A stretch of 64,000 nt of DNA from Bolinopsis microptera (Eukaryota; Ctenophora; Tentaculata; Lobata; Bolinopsidae): contig NC_087083.1 of the NCBI RefSeq assembly GCF_026151205.1, positions 13,080,944 to 13,144,943 of the forward strand, in the 5' to 3' direction. Positions 21,323 through 34,099 of the stretch are shown here, in pieces (the first letter of the stretch is position 1; each line of letters starts with the position of its first letter). The notes under the pieces were generated by a model that was not told where the DNA came from, searched no databases, and saw nothing but the letters and a program-made list of their open reading frames with translations. A program made the translations under genes and the position numbers.

Positions 21323-22378
21323 GGATGTTTTTGTTTTGTTTTACGCGATGTCACAAAAGTTAATAAGCTCTAAAAAAAACAATGAAGCGTATCGTAGCGC
21401 GTTAATTAGGAAATGATCCTGTCTATGAGTTCCTTATATAGCCGATTTATGGGGGGTTGAGAAATTTACTGTTTTAGTGATCTTAACACATTTTTAAAAA
21501 TAATGTTCATTCATATTAACACGATTGATTAATTTGCTGCTCTCCTATACTACACGTTGTGTACTATGTCATACTATTGACACACAATAATAATAATTCA
21601 TTCGGTCAGATGTGTCAAATTGATCGATAAGATATTTCAAGTGCAACTCATCAAAACTGGCTGATTCTTTTGTCACATCAACAGGTGTTGTGATTTTGAG
21701 TATCCATACAGATGCAATCATGGGTTAGTTTTCGACTTAAACCTGATCCACAAAATCAAACTTTACTACTAAGGTTTAACATTTGCACCTTGTATACTTT
21801 CCTCGGAGTCTCAATACTAGATCCAGGTTTAGGTATTAACTTCTTTCTTAGTTTACGGTCTGACAACTTAGAAATATCCCCAGAGGTCAACATCAGTCCT
21901 TATTAGAAAGCTAAAAGGTAATAAGAAAAAACTTTCTGTGTGTCACAAGTTAACACTTACATGATACTCCCGTATCACAAATAATGAATTTTCCATTAGT
22001 AAGTATATAAAGGTTGTGATAAGATGTGCGAAATGCTCCCCCCCCCCCCCCCCCCCAGCACTTGCTTCTTTATATAACATGAGCAGGTGTGCTTAAAAGC
22101 TTCTGACAATAACTATTATATTTTATAGTTTCTCATGGAAACTACGTAATTAAGTGTCTCAAGTTACCGATACAGTGTACACTACGTATATGTTATTTAG
22201 GATTAGCCCTAGTATTGTCTCCCTACATTAGCACAATGACAATGAGGAGTAAACATTCCTAATTAGGGTTAGTGGATACAATTAACAATTATGATTAGCA
22301 CAAAAGAAAAATCATCACAAATTAGTATAGGGGTAACATCGAAGTGTATTATGAGTAGCACATCAAAGTGTAACAATC

Positions 22379-22447
22379 GTCGGCCGGGTGGTGTAGTGGT
22401 AGCACGATCGCCTCCCAAGCAAAAGACCCGGGTTCAAATCCGGTCGG
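22379..22447 (+). ncRNA. tRNA-like pol III unit, right arm
   Basis: Plus-strand copy of the left-arm unit: A box TGGTGTAGTGG, B box GGTTCAAATCC, CTCCCAA at the anticodon-loop position. Cloverleaf pairing is incomplete, so it is called as tRNA-derived. Confidence 0.55.
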
Positions 22448-22537
22448 ATGAAAATGTATACTAAGTGACGTAATGTTACATGTTAACATATGATAATTAA
22501 CCCCCCCCCCCCCTCTAGTGTGGAAATTACGTAGAGA

Positions 22538-22700
22538 AAACGTATGTCAAAATACATGTCAAAACGTATGTCAAGACACATGTCAAAATATATGTCAAAG
22601 GACATGTCAAAACGCATGTCAAAATGTATGTCAAGACACATGTCAAAATGTATGTCAAAGGACATGTCAAAAAAAACATGTCAAAATGTATGTCAAAAGT
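22538..22700. repeat. 12-bp ATGTCAAA minisatellite, right arm
   Basis: Inverted copy of the left-arm array at 14,929-15,085, next to a C homopolymer at about 22,500-22,513. Confidence 0.8.
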
Positions 22701-23065
22701 AACTCACAAAACGGTGGGTCAGCGGTACCATTATACATACTACTGGAATCACTGATTATAAAGTGCCGAGATCACGTATCTCCAATATCTTAAAAGGGTC
22801 ATAACTCTGTTAAATTGTAAACAACCAACTTGAAATTTTGCATATATGTCTAGAAACTTTGAAGTTCCTAGCTGAAAGCGTTCTCACTTTATGGTGACAA
22901 TAGCGAAAAAGAGAGATTGGCGTGCCAAACCCACTGTAATTAATTAAATTTGACGAAACTTTCAGGAAATCTAAATTTGACCCATATCTTAATCTATAAT
23001 CTCTGAAATTTCTTTGCAATTCTTCTAAGAAGAATTACGTGAGTTATTAAAGGGTCACGCTGTAG

Positions 23066-25470
23066 TTTAAGTTTGATCTTGACAAGCTTGCAAAGTTTCA
23101 AAAGATTTCAAGAAGAACTTTATATAATCACAACGGCAATCCAAAGTTGACAGAAAATGGTGAAAATAGCAATTTTCAGTGATTTTAGCAATTTTATATC
23201 AATTTGGGCGTGTCCCCAAGGGTGCAAATTTTTGAATTTCAACTTTCAAACTAGCCTAATACACAATATAGACCTATAGGAAGCAGAACTAAGCTCCACA
23301 ACCCCAGGGACGGCCCAACACCAGAAAATACTAAATCGCAAAATTGGCGTTTTTATAAAATTATTCTTCAAAAAAGCGCTACAACTTCAATAGCGAATAT
23401 TTTGACGAAGGAGCAAGCTAAAAAACCTTTCCGGTCATTCTTCGGAATGTTTCAACAATTATTTTACTTCAATTTGACCAAAAAATTCATGGCTTAAGAA
23501 TTATAATAAGTTTCGATCTATAACATGTAATCTATTTCAATTGTAAATGAGTGGGAAAAGCATGCGACCGATTTCATTCTCGGTATCATTTTGCATTTGA
23601 TAACGGTCATTCAAATTGATATCATTGCCTTTTGTTTGGGAAAGAGAGACACTGGCAGCGGTCCACTCTACCCATGATTATGGGTTTTGGTCAAATAACA
23701 TCTCTTTTTGATTATAATGTCAGGGTACTTTACAAAGCCGAAATGTAAACTCATAACTTCATTAATTTTAATAAGGAGGTGATTTCAACGATTTCGAAAT
23801 TTAACCTTTGAAAACATTTCCTTGTGTTTAGGTAGGCATATCTGTTGATAACTGACTGAATATGACACTGTTTACTCAATCAAGTCGGCATTAAATTCAT
23901 ATATAATGCCATTTAAATGTCGTGGGAAAGAATTTATTCGAAATAACAAATGAGAAAAAATTCTCACCTTTTGCACGTGCAAACTTTGAGCGGACGTTGC
24001 ATGCGCATCCAATATTAAATCACCGTAAAATTTTGCATCTTTGTATTTTATATGTAGTTTATTAAATATAATACAAAGTTTCAGAATATTTCAGGAAGAA
24101 CTAGCATCACAACGGGAATCCAAAGCTGATAAAAATCGTGAAAATACCAATTTTCAGTGATTTTAGCAATTTTATATCATTTTGGGCGTGTCCTCACGTG
24201 TGTAACTTTTTGATTTTAAACTTTAAAACCAGCCTATGACACAATTTAGACCATTAGGATGCAAAATTGAGCTCCACAAGGGATGGCTCGACACCAGAGA
24301 ATACTAGAACGTAAAATTAGCGTTTTTATAAAATTATTCTTTAAAAAAGCACTAACTTCAATAGCGAATATCTTTATGAAGAAGCAGTCTAGGCAAACTT
24401 TCCGGTAGATTTTCAGAATGCTTAAACAATTATCTGACTTCCATATGCCCTCAAATTTTGAATAAAATTACTCCTTAATGGCGTAAAAACGATTTTAAAA
24501 GTGATTACTTTGTCAAAAATCAAGTTTTTGTAAATGGTTAACTTGATGACGTCATCAAGTGGTAATGATGACGTTAAATTAATTTTAATATAATGTAAAC
24601 TAAAGTCTAAACAAGTATCTTCAAGACCTGTGGTCCGACATGGCTGTATCTTTAAAGCTTCTGAATCTACGGACACCTGAATAAAGCCTATAATTGACTG
24701 GCAAAGCGTCTATTCCTGAATATATAATTATATAATATGTATGTATATGTGATCACGACAATCTGTCGTAAAACAGGGGTTCTAGAAAACCCATTTCCCG
24801 ATGCTTCTGAAACTTTAAACTTTTTTTGCAGTCGATTCGGTCAACGTCTGCAAAGTTTCAGATCTCTAACTCAATTTTAACAGTGCTGGCGCGTATTTTA
24901 TGCAAATGTCTTAAAAATCTCCACATAACTATTTCTTATTCCTGTCATCTTTGACATCTAATTAGAATGTTTTGAACTAAAAATAAATCTGCTGAACGAC
25001 TTCCGATGAGTCTAAACGCCTGAAAAACTCCGGCCGGAGTGCTCGCTTCGCGTGCACGAAAGATGTTTGCAACGTGTACCAAAGGGGGTATAATAGTATA
25101 GGGAGTACGTAGTATACCCCCCAATAAAGGCAACGCTCGTGCTTGCCAGCACTGTGATATGCTCTCAAATGTTGAATAAAATTTTTCCTAAATGGTGTAA
25201 AATTGATTCGAAAAGTTGTTATTTTTTCAAAAATCAAGTTTTAAAAACGGTTAACCTGATGACGTCATTAAGTGAAAATGATGACGTCAAATAATTTTGT
25301 TCATACAATGTAAACAGGCTACAATTGACTGGCAAAGCGTTTATCCCTGAATATTCAATATATATAATTATATGTGTATAGCACGACCACTTAAGACTTT
25401 AAAACCTTTGGGAATTAACACTATAAATCCTTTTGGCCTTCCCTTACTCCTAACATCTTAATTTTAATAT
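23066..25470. repeat. Dispersed family D and RepA copies, no genes
   Basis: Blocks shared with 34,100-35,290 include CAATTTTCAGTGATTTTAGC, TTTGGGCGTGTCC, TTGATGACGTCATCAAGTG, ACAATCTGTCGTAAAACAGG and the GGGGGTATAATAGTATAG / TTGCCAGCACTGTGATA end. A RepA copy lies at 23,550-23,900. Short open frames are inconsistent between copies, so no protein is called. Confidence 0.65.
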
Positions 25471-25576
25471 AATGAGGTCTGATCATCATCTTTTTACAGC
25501 GTTCGATGTCTGTGTGAAGGTTTTTACCTTCACACAGACATCGAACGCTGTAAGAAGATGATGATCAGACCTCATT
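25471..25576. repeat. 51-bp-arm hairpin with 4-nt loop
   Basis: Arms 25,471-25,521 and 25,526-25,576 pair with a single mismatch around a TTTT loop. Confidence 0.95.
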
Positions 25577-28205
25577 ATTGATGATCCCGCTCGTCGGAGA
25601 AGATAAAGGCCTTGCTCAGCAATGGGTAGGGTTTGCAGTTTAGATAGCCATGTGGCTCGCTGCAACTAAATCATTCGAGATTCTTCTCGAATAATTTTCA
25701 AGACTTGATGTCAACTTATTATCGGAGAAAAAGACGATTTATAAAGGAGCAACCTAACATTCTACCTACTCCTCATTTCTTAAGACGTCCACTACATGAT
25801 GTTGCTCTACCAATTTGACTTATGTCCCTTAAGCGCTTTTAACTACCGTTCACCGAACCTTGACTGCGGCTTTGTTAACAAGGTTTGGCTGGTAGAGGGT
25901 CCGCAGTAGTCCCATTACCTTAGTATTGCTGTTCCACTACTACAAATCTTAATTTTAACTTTATAACCGTTTTAAGAGTGTTCAGATTTTTAAAGGAATT
26001 TTGGGTTTTACTAACTTTTTACAATTTCTAGGGCTTATGTCACTGAAGATGACGCCTTCCAACATGTTTGACGATAGCCTGTAGATTGATAGTTTGATCT
26101 CAGTATTAACAAAAATTCATCTAGTTTGATTGATGCAAAGGGAAAAAAATTCCTCTGTGTATAGCACGACAATCTATCGTAAAACAGGGGTTCCAATCAA
26201 CCAATTTCCCGATACTCCTGAATTTTTTTGCGGTCGATTTGGTCAATGTCTAGACGCCCTGCAAAATTTCAGAACTTTAACTCAATTTTAACATGGTTTT
26301 TAAGGCACCTGCATAGTGAATATAACGATTTTGGGGTTTTTACCGAATTTCGTATAATATAATAAGTATAACAGTACTGACGCGTATTTTGCGCAAATTT
26401 CTTAAAAACCTCCTCACATAAACTATTTTTTATTTTTTGTCATCTTTGACATCGAATTAGAATGTTTTGAACTAAAAATAAACCCGCTGAACGACTTCCA
26501 ACGAGCCTTAATGCCTGAAAAAACAGTAAAAGGGGTATAATAGTATACAAATAAAATGTATAATAGTATGATAAATAAATTTTAATGCCATCATGTGTGG
26601 CTTTGTTTCAGCTATCTTCATGCAAATTTTGCTGATACACCAACAAAATTAACTTGCTCAAAAGTTAACAAAAAACATGGTTTTTTTTGGCTTATTTTTG
26701 GCCCAAAAATCGGTTTATTGCGATTTTACCCGGGGAAACTTAAACTTATTATAATCATTTCAAAATCACTTTTAAATTTAATCGATTCTACGGTCAAAAA
26801 TACGTTTAGAAAGGTGTATATGGAGTCCCTATATAGCGTATCGAGCAGAAAATGTCCGTAAGAGCTTCTACTATAAAAGTCACGGTCATACTTGCCAGCA
26901 CTGTGATATATTGCTTTAAAGTTAAACAGTATTAAAGCTTTAACTTGAAGTTTAATGCATAGTAACAAAAAATCACGTACTGATCGTTGTTAATCGCGTG
27001 ATCATCACTGCCCGTTCTCAATAATCAAGCATGAATTGGTGTGCAAATTCAGAGAAATTTATCGTGCTGAATGAAACTTTTAAAACAAAATGAATTTTCT
27101 TCGATGCAGTGTTCATCCAATCAGGAATCAGAAAAAGTGAAGATCTGCAAATCATGCCGATTTTATTGACCGAAAATGCAGCTAAACAACTGTAGCTAAA
27201 ACTCAAAACATTGATAATATTAATATGCAGTGCGTGCCATTTTAAATTGTTTGATTTAATAAAAGGGCCGTTAAGCGTTGAAGATACAAATCCGAAGTAC
27301 TGTTATGTTTTCGAATTTGTTAGATGCATTAATATTTTTCCTGAAATTTAGACCTTTTTATGTTCTAGAAACCCCCTCGGCGCGACCGTCGCAGCCTTTA
27401 TACCCCCTTTCCTATTTTATTCAGACTCATCAGAAGTCGTTCGACAGGTCACAGGTCAATGGAAGATAAGAGGAAACCCGTGCACTAAATACTTTAATAG
27501 GCATTTTTCAACGAGACCCAATTGATGCTACCCAAATCTAAATGTTAAAGACTATCTGCATATTGATATAGTATATATTAATATACAGATGTATATTATG
27601 ATACTATAATATGCAGATAGCCTTTAGCAGTTGTAGGCAGTAGGCTCAGCAATAAAATGTTGGGTACGTGGCCAGGGACGTAGCCAGGAGTTTTTCCGAA
27701 CATTTTCTGCTTTTATACTTGCTAGAATAAAATCTACAATGATGAATTAATGCATTAGTCACAATATTCAATTTATAAAAAGTCGGTTTTACAAAATTTT
27801 GAGGGCAATATTATCCATTTGTAGGAAGTGAGAACAATCAATTATTTGAAAATATCATAAATACCTACACAGAGTTCACACTATACTGAGTAACTGAAAT
27901 ACTTTTTACTCATTACTGACTGCCCACATTATTTCAATGTTAACAAATAACTTTGAACTTACAACAGTTTTTTCCAACCTCGATTTGCAGCTCACCCGAC
28001 CTGTTTTTTCAACAATACTTGTAACTTAGGCCAAATAACCACCAAACAAATTTTGAAGCAGGTAAACCAGGGTACCTAGATTATAACCTGCTGACTTCTT
28101 TAAATGATTTTAAAGGATCAGTTCCACTTTTACAGGCAAAATCCATATGATTGTTGTTTTAAGGATGAAGGAATGTGTTTAGAGCTCTGAAACTGTGATA
28201 CTTAA
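25577..28205. other. Gene-free region
   Basis: 25,577-25,960 is unlike other parts of the window and has no open frame. 26,160-26,900 is another family D copy, with a segment (26,760-26,870) shared with 45,810-45,920. From 26,900 to 28,200 nothing recognisable is seen apart from AT-rich sequence. Confidence 0.5.
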
Positions 28206-28208
28206 ATG

Positions 28209-28378
28209 GTAATGGTAGAAAAAGGTAAACTTTAGTCAAAGTCTCATGTCTCTACGACCTTCAGTTTTGGCGCAACAAATCTCGCGGCGGAGGCGCGAGA
28301 AGCAAGACCCGGTGGCCTAAACCAAGCGCCGTGGAGACTTGAGACTTTGACTAAAGTTAAACTTTTTCTACCATTACT
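28209..28378. repeat. Inverted repeat, about 44-bp arms
   Basis: Arms at about 28,209-28,252 and 28,334-28,378 (AAAGTTTAACTTTAGTCAAAG type) flank a GC-rich 80-bp centre that contains CTCGCG/CGCGAG pairing. Confidence 0.8.
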
Positions 28379-28649
28379 ATTAGACCCCAAACTATTGGAG
28401 CACTAAAAGCACTCCTTCATGCCTAAATTGATGATATGAAGATTTTTACCGGTTAAAAATTGATGAAAAAAATGGGCGTGGCATGTGGGGGTGGTTCCGT
28501 TTGGAGTTGAAGCTTCAAACTTTTTTTGGTAGTTATTTGGCCTAAGGAACAACAGATAAGCATATTACCGCAATTATTTGACAATATTTTTGTTTTATGA
28601 ACCGGGCTAATAAATAATGTCGATTATAACAGTCTACAATATGTAATTT

Positions 28650-29130
28650 TTGAGATGGCTGGCTTTTTTTAGCAGATACTTAATCATTAGTCATATTTTT
28701 AGTCATGATTAATATTATCAATTCATTCATATTTCCGACAAAATTCAGTTAAAAATAACAAATACAATGAAGTTAGATTTTGTTAAAAATTATAGAAGTG
28801 CATGGAAAAAAGTCACACTTTATAGGGTACACCCTGTAGAAGATTAGGTACCGGATAATTTCCATAGTGAGCCCACATGGTTATATTTTACTATAATATG
28901 TCTTATGTAAAATGTTTAGGGTTATGGTTAATGTTATGGTTTATAGGGTTATGGTTATCTCCGATTCTTCGGGTTTGTGTTTATGGTTTTGATTGGGATG
29001 AGGGTTTATATAGAACCATTTTATTATCAACAGCTTCTTTATTTTATTTTATTTTGACTTAAAATACCCAATCAATTTCTCAGGACAAACAATCAAAATA
29101 AAATGTCGTAACGCGATTTATTTAATTTCA
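28650..29130. repeat. Dispersed family F
   Basis: TTTTTGAGATGGCTGGCTTT and the TTCCGACAAAATTCAGTT block recur at 30,815-31,110. The CTCCGATTCTTCGGGTTTG to CCCAATCAATTTCTCAGG block recurs at 33,110-33,380. No supported gene. Confidence 0.65.
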
Positions 29131-29224
29131 TTTTAAATTGTTGGCACTCGTGAGTTTACTGTTTTATTAGAAATTTCGTTGAGTCATCAGCAGTTGTAAT
29201 TGTAGTACGTTCTTTTCATCAAGT

Positions 29225-29545
29225 AGATCAGAGCAGTTGGAATTTGTGTTACCTGCCTACCTGGACAGTGGACATTGGACAATTAGATTACCAGTCTGTA
29301 GGACTATAATTAGTATATATCTGCAGACTGGTAACCTAATAGTAATAGTAATTGTACAGGTAATAAACACATACCTTTGCTGTGACTCAAGGCAAATCAC
29401 ATACGACCTTTTGATTGTGGAATTCGATTTAAAAGTTTAAAGATCCTTTGAGATCCATTGCACCTCTTAATATTGCTTCTGCGGAACACTCGATACTGGC
29501 TTCTCAATACTCCTTCCGCGGAACAAGTAGAGAGCGAACACGAAC
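29225..29545. repeat. Family H unit (about 240 bp)
   Basis: GAGCAGTTGGAATTTGTGTT through CTGTGACTCAAGGCAAATC to CTTCTGCGGAAC. It includes a short hairpin (CCAGTCTGTAGG...ATCTGCAGACTGG). Further copies are at 35,555-35,810, 35,811-36,048 and 37,515-37,590, with a fragment near 32,030-32,100. Confidence 0.75.
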
Positions 29546-29689
29546 TAAAGTGCGACAAAAAACTTTACATATTCAATAAAAATTTGGCATTGCAATACAA
29601 TGTTTACTATGCATCGGCGAGGAGGTGGTTGTCTGAGTATCTTCTGGTCGTACTGTAGTGCGACACGTACTCTAGTGCGACACGTACTC

Positions 29690-30440
29690 TATTGCCGAGT
29701 ACAGCTGCCCCTATTACACTTGGCACCATTTGGGGGTCCAAATTTCGGGACCTAAAGTTGTTATTCCGTGGCCAAGTTTTTATTTCTTTATACTGATAAT
29801 AAGGCCATAAAAGCATTTGACCCAGTTTCCATTGTATATCTCTCACGGTTTTTTTGCGGAAAGTCGTGTTAAAGTTGATTACTAATGCTAATAAAAATAA
29901 ACGAAGGTATTCAGTCGTATTCATAGAAAGTTGGAAAATTTTGGTATTTTGGTATTTCGATATTTTGAATACCAAAATTTTAAAATTAATATTCAATATC
30001 TTTAGTAGCTATTAGATAGTCGCTAATTTTGATATATCTCCGACTTTTAAGGTCACAGAAGGATCCAGTTATAGCTAGGATTTTTATTGTTGTTTATGTT
30101 ATCTCTGTGACTCATTATACTGTGTTTACATTTTACTTGTTAAGCCCTAATTGGGGGAAAGGAGACGGCCGCGGTACCTATATCGGGGTTTGTGGTTAAT
30201 CGGAGCGCGGTAAATCGGGGTTTTACTCATGTATATAAGTATTTAATAAGTGTATTTGGTAAAAAGTCCTTAAAGATACCTAAAAGTGCGTGAATTTAGA
30301 TCGTTTCGTGCGTCGATATTTTAAAGAGCGTGAAGTGCGCACGAACTAACTATAATGGCTATTAGTATTACTATTAGTCTGCCCGACGCGATGGATGACA
30401 CTGGTGTTTACCTGATATTCCAAATTATTTTAAATATGTT
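29690..30440. repeat. Third copy of the 5' flank of the secreted-protein gene, without the gene
   Basis: Matches 670-1,790 and 38,045-39,760 (GCCGAGTACAGCTGCCCC, GGACCTAAAGTTGTTATTCC, GATCGTTTCGTGCG). It breaks off within the ACCTGATATTC segment, just before the coding region would begin, and runs into family D-like sequence. Confidence 0.75.
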
Positions 30441-31110
30441 GATCAAGGCAAACTTTCCGGTAGATTTTCTAAGGCGCCATCTTAGGGGGGCGCCAAATCG
30501 TTGTTTGAATGTGGGACAATTTTTGGAAAAACTTACTACTTTACAGTTTACACCGTAAACGGAACGGAACGGAACGTATGTAATTTATTGGGTCAGGAAT
30601 ATCGAAGAGAACATCTAACTTCCTGTATGTTTTCTTAAAGTTATTGGGTCACGAAATTCGAAGAAAATATTTATATAGGATAGGAATGTGTCGTCGATTA
30701 TGCTCACAACTTTCCTGCACAGAAAAGCGTATCCCTCGTATGTAGTGAAAAACGGGTCTACAAATATTTATCCTCCTAAATTTTTTGATCGAACACCATG
30801 AAGCTTTAGAAATATGTTCAGGAGATTACAATATGTAATTTTTGAGATGGCTGGCTTTTTTTTATAGCAGATACTTAATCATTAGTCATATTTTTAGTGA
30901 TAATTAATATTATCAATTCAATCATATTTCCGACAAAATTCAGTTAAAAATAACAAATACAATGAAGTTAGATTTTGTCAACAATTATAAAAGTGGAAAA
31001 AACGTCACACTTTATAGGGTACCACTACACCCTGCAGAAGATCAGGTACCAAATAATTTCCATAGTGAGCCCACATGGTTATATTTTACAGTTTTACTAT
31101 ATGTATTATG

Positions 31111-32460
31111 TAAAGACGATATATATCTGTTACCATTTTACTGACACCACGGCATCAACTTTAACACCACATTTCACGAAAACCGTGAGAGATATACCAT
31201 CGAAAATTTTTTGGTTGGGTTTAATGTTTTTATTAGTTTAGCTGTTTAGGTATAAGCATTTCGCCATGAGCCTGTATATTCAATATTGAGCAACTCAGCA
31301 ATTGATCCTGCCTCTGAGTTCTGTGTAGTGTTACTGTTATCAGGGAAAGTAGTTTTCTCGTACCATTCAACAGACAGAGTGGCATCACATGACAGTCTTA
31401 ATTGGTCCGTTAGGTTTTCTTGGCTTTGGAAGAGGAGTCAGAAAGCCTTCTGAAATGATGGAAAATGTTCGCTTAGCTCAAACGAACGATTTATCCGGGG
31501 GACACATAATGCATATTGCCCAAAAAAGAGTCAGCTGTGCATATTTTAGGAGCTCATTTGGTATCTGGTCTGGAACAACAGCCTTCACCTTGCCGTATTT
31601 CAACTTGGATTTCATACCACAATATTTGCCTCCCTACAAAATATTTGCATCATCGCGCGCAGCATTGCAAATAAATCATAATTATAGAATGGATGGCGCA
31701 TATTTTGTTAACGCGGCTAATATTTTCGTAACATGGCAATGTTGCAATCTGCGAGGGGCTATATGAAAATATCCTATGAACTGGAAATTCTAAAATTTGG
31801 TCAAACACGGCAGCAAGGGGCCCATGTTAACACTGCCACGTTTTTATAATGTGATAAAGTTTACAACACACTGCCGGCCGAATTTAAGCGATATCTGATT
31901 ATTTGATAAAGATATCGCTATGTGACAAAATTTGCCTAGAGGATGAGACGATTATCCTAATCATTATCCTAATATTTACCAATATCCTCAAACTTCAATG
32001 AACGTGACCATAATCCATATAGTACTGCAGTCTGCAGAGTACAGACTGCTAACCTATTATTGTCCAGGTCAAGGTAACAACAATTCCAACTGCTCTCTAC
32101 TTTATAAAAAACAACGTACTATAAAGCGTAAGTTTCCTGTTTATTAATCCATTTCTTTGATAAATAGATTCCACATATTTTCATAATCTAATATCTGAGC
32201 ATGATACATGTCTCCTGAATTCTTGAATGATGTTTCAAATCTTTTCCTAGATCTAAAAACACATACCTTCGCTGTGACACAAGGCAAATTTCCGTTGATA
32301 ATTATTGGGGGGCGGAGGCTGCATTAAATCACATGAGGTCCGCGACTGAATTAGTAAAAAATATTGGTGACGTGGTCTTCAATCTTGCAACCTGTTCTAG
32401 ATTTGAATGTCCATTCTTGCAGTTTTGGCGAACTTAATCCGTCCTAGTTTTTTCATATAA
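31111..32460. other. No supported gene
   Basis: One open stretch (31,389-31,766, 125 codons, plus) has unremarkable composition and no recognised motif; I regard it as probably non-coding. A family H fragment lies near 32,030-32,100. Confidence 0.4.
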
Positions 32461-33444
32461 TGTGAATTATTGTGTGAACAATTATCTTCAAGACGTACAG
32501 CCGTCGGAAACGGCTGTATCTTTTATACTTTTGAATCTACGGACACTTAAATACAGGCTACAATTGACTGGCAAAGCGTCTATCCCTGAAAAAATATGTA
32601 CGTATATACTTATATATGTATCACGACAATCTGTCGTAAAACAGGGGTTCCAGAAAACCAAATTCCCGATACTCCTAAAACTTGAAACTTTTTTGCAGTC
32701 GATTTGGTCAACGTCTAGACGCTCTGCAAAATTTGGTAAAGGCAAAGCGAATCGTTATCTATGAACTAAAATGACCCAATTCCCATAACACAGAAAATGA
32801 AATTTGTCGATCCATGCTTCAAACTATATATGTATCAAACTGTGAATTGTTGTCATATTCGTGTAGTTCTTACACTGTTTGACAAGCTCGCTTTTCCCAT
32901 TCCTTCATATCAGTTCCTTCGCGTCATTTATCAATTACTTTGATAAATGGAAAGCACATTTACTCCTTGTACATTATAATGCGCCGTGAAGTCGCTGTAT
33001 TTATACATCAATAATCAATATGTCCATTGTCTATATCCACAATCAATTTTAATGAGGGCTGAAATAATTGGAGTGTTCAAGTAAAACTAAATTCAAATGT
33101 TTAGGGTCATGGTTAGAGTTATGATTTATAGGGTTATGGACTATGGTTATCTCCGATTCTTCGGGTTTGTGTTTATGGTTTGGATTGGGGTGAGGGTTGA
33201 TATAAAACCGTTTTATTATCAACAGCTTCTTTATTTTATTTTATTTTGACTTAAAATACCCAATCAATTTCTCAGGACAAACAATCAAAATCAAATGTAG
33301 TAACGCGATTTATTTAGTTTCATTTTAAATTGTTGGCACTGAGTTTACTGTTTTATTAGAAATTTCTTTGAGTCATCAGCAGTTGGAATTATTTTTTTTG
33401 AAGGTACCGCTCCCAACGGTCAAAGTGTAAAATTATTATATACA

Positions 33445-33773
33445 ATTTGACCAAAACCCATAATCATGGGTAGAGTGAACCGCTGCCAGTGTCTCTCTTT
33501 TCCAAACAAAAGAAAATGATATTAATTTAAGGAACCGTCCGCAAATGCAAATTGATACCGAGAATGAAATCGGTCGCTCGCTTTTCCCATTCAATAAGCT
33601 TTATTACAATACGTAAGCCGTGAATGAATGGGAAAAGCGAGCGACCGATTTCATTCTCGGTATCAATTTGCATTTGCGGACGGTTCCTTAAATTAATATC
33701 ATTTTCTTTTGTTTGGAAAAGAGAGACACTGGCAGCGGTTCACTCTACCCATGATTATGGGTTTTGGTCAAAT
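33445..33773. repeat. RepA palindrome (about 149-bp arms, about 30-nt loop)
   Basis: RepA in minus orientation (33,445-33,594) is followed after about 30 nt by its reverse complement (33,625-33,773), essentially perfect. The right copy continues as RepA to about 33,925. Elsewhere RepA is present as single copies, so this is an inverted duplication. Confidence 0.93.
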
Positions 33774-34099
33774 ATCATCTCTTTTTTATTATAATGTCAG
33801 GATAATTTACACAGTCGAAACTTAATAAGGAGGTAATTTCAACGATTTCGAAATTTTACCTTTGAAAACGTTTCCTTGTGTTTAGGTAGGCATATCTGTC
33901 AATAACAGACTGAATATTGCACTTTTTACTCATTCAAGTTGGCATTAAATTCATATATAATGCCATTTAAATATCGTGGGAAAGCAGAATATATTCGAAA
34001 TCACGAATGAGCAAAATTCTCACCTTTCGCACGTGCAAACTTTGAGCGGACGTTGCGTGCGCATAAAATGTTGAATCACCATAAATTTTTTCATAGTGG

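Larger units (their letters stand above)
14312..23065. mobile_element. Giant palindromic element (about 8.75 kb) with a gene in each arm
   Basis: The left arm runs from about 14,312 to 18,690 and the right arm from about 18,885 to 23,065, as reverse complements with a spacer of about 200 bp. Outer ends are similar (CTACAGGGTGA / CTACAGCGTGA, then ACCCTTTAATAACT). The outer 550 bp of the arms are visibly diverged, with small indels, and the left side has about 215 bp that the right lacks. The inner parts (14,880-17,830 and 20,091-22,742) are near-identical. In order from outside, each arm has a 12-bp minisatellite, homopolymer G/C, a tRNA-like unit, a second homopolymer, a TATA promoter, a zinc-finger protein gene and a 22-bp satellite. 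No transposase, integrase or polymerase is seen, so it is either non-autonomous or a genomic palindrome. A clear target duplication was not found. Confidence 0.75.

Noticed and set aside
14312-23065. Pure assembly or fold-back read artefact as the sole explanation
   Set aside because: The arms differ by substitutions, a 300-bp block, satellite lengths and diverged outer parts; an artefact is not excluded but is not favoured.
31389-31766. 125-codon open frame as a gene
   Set aside because: No recognisable motif, signal peptide or second copy; length is possible by chance.
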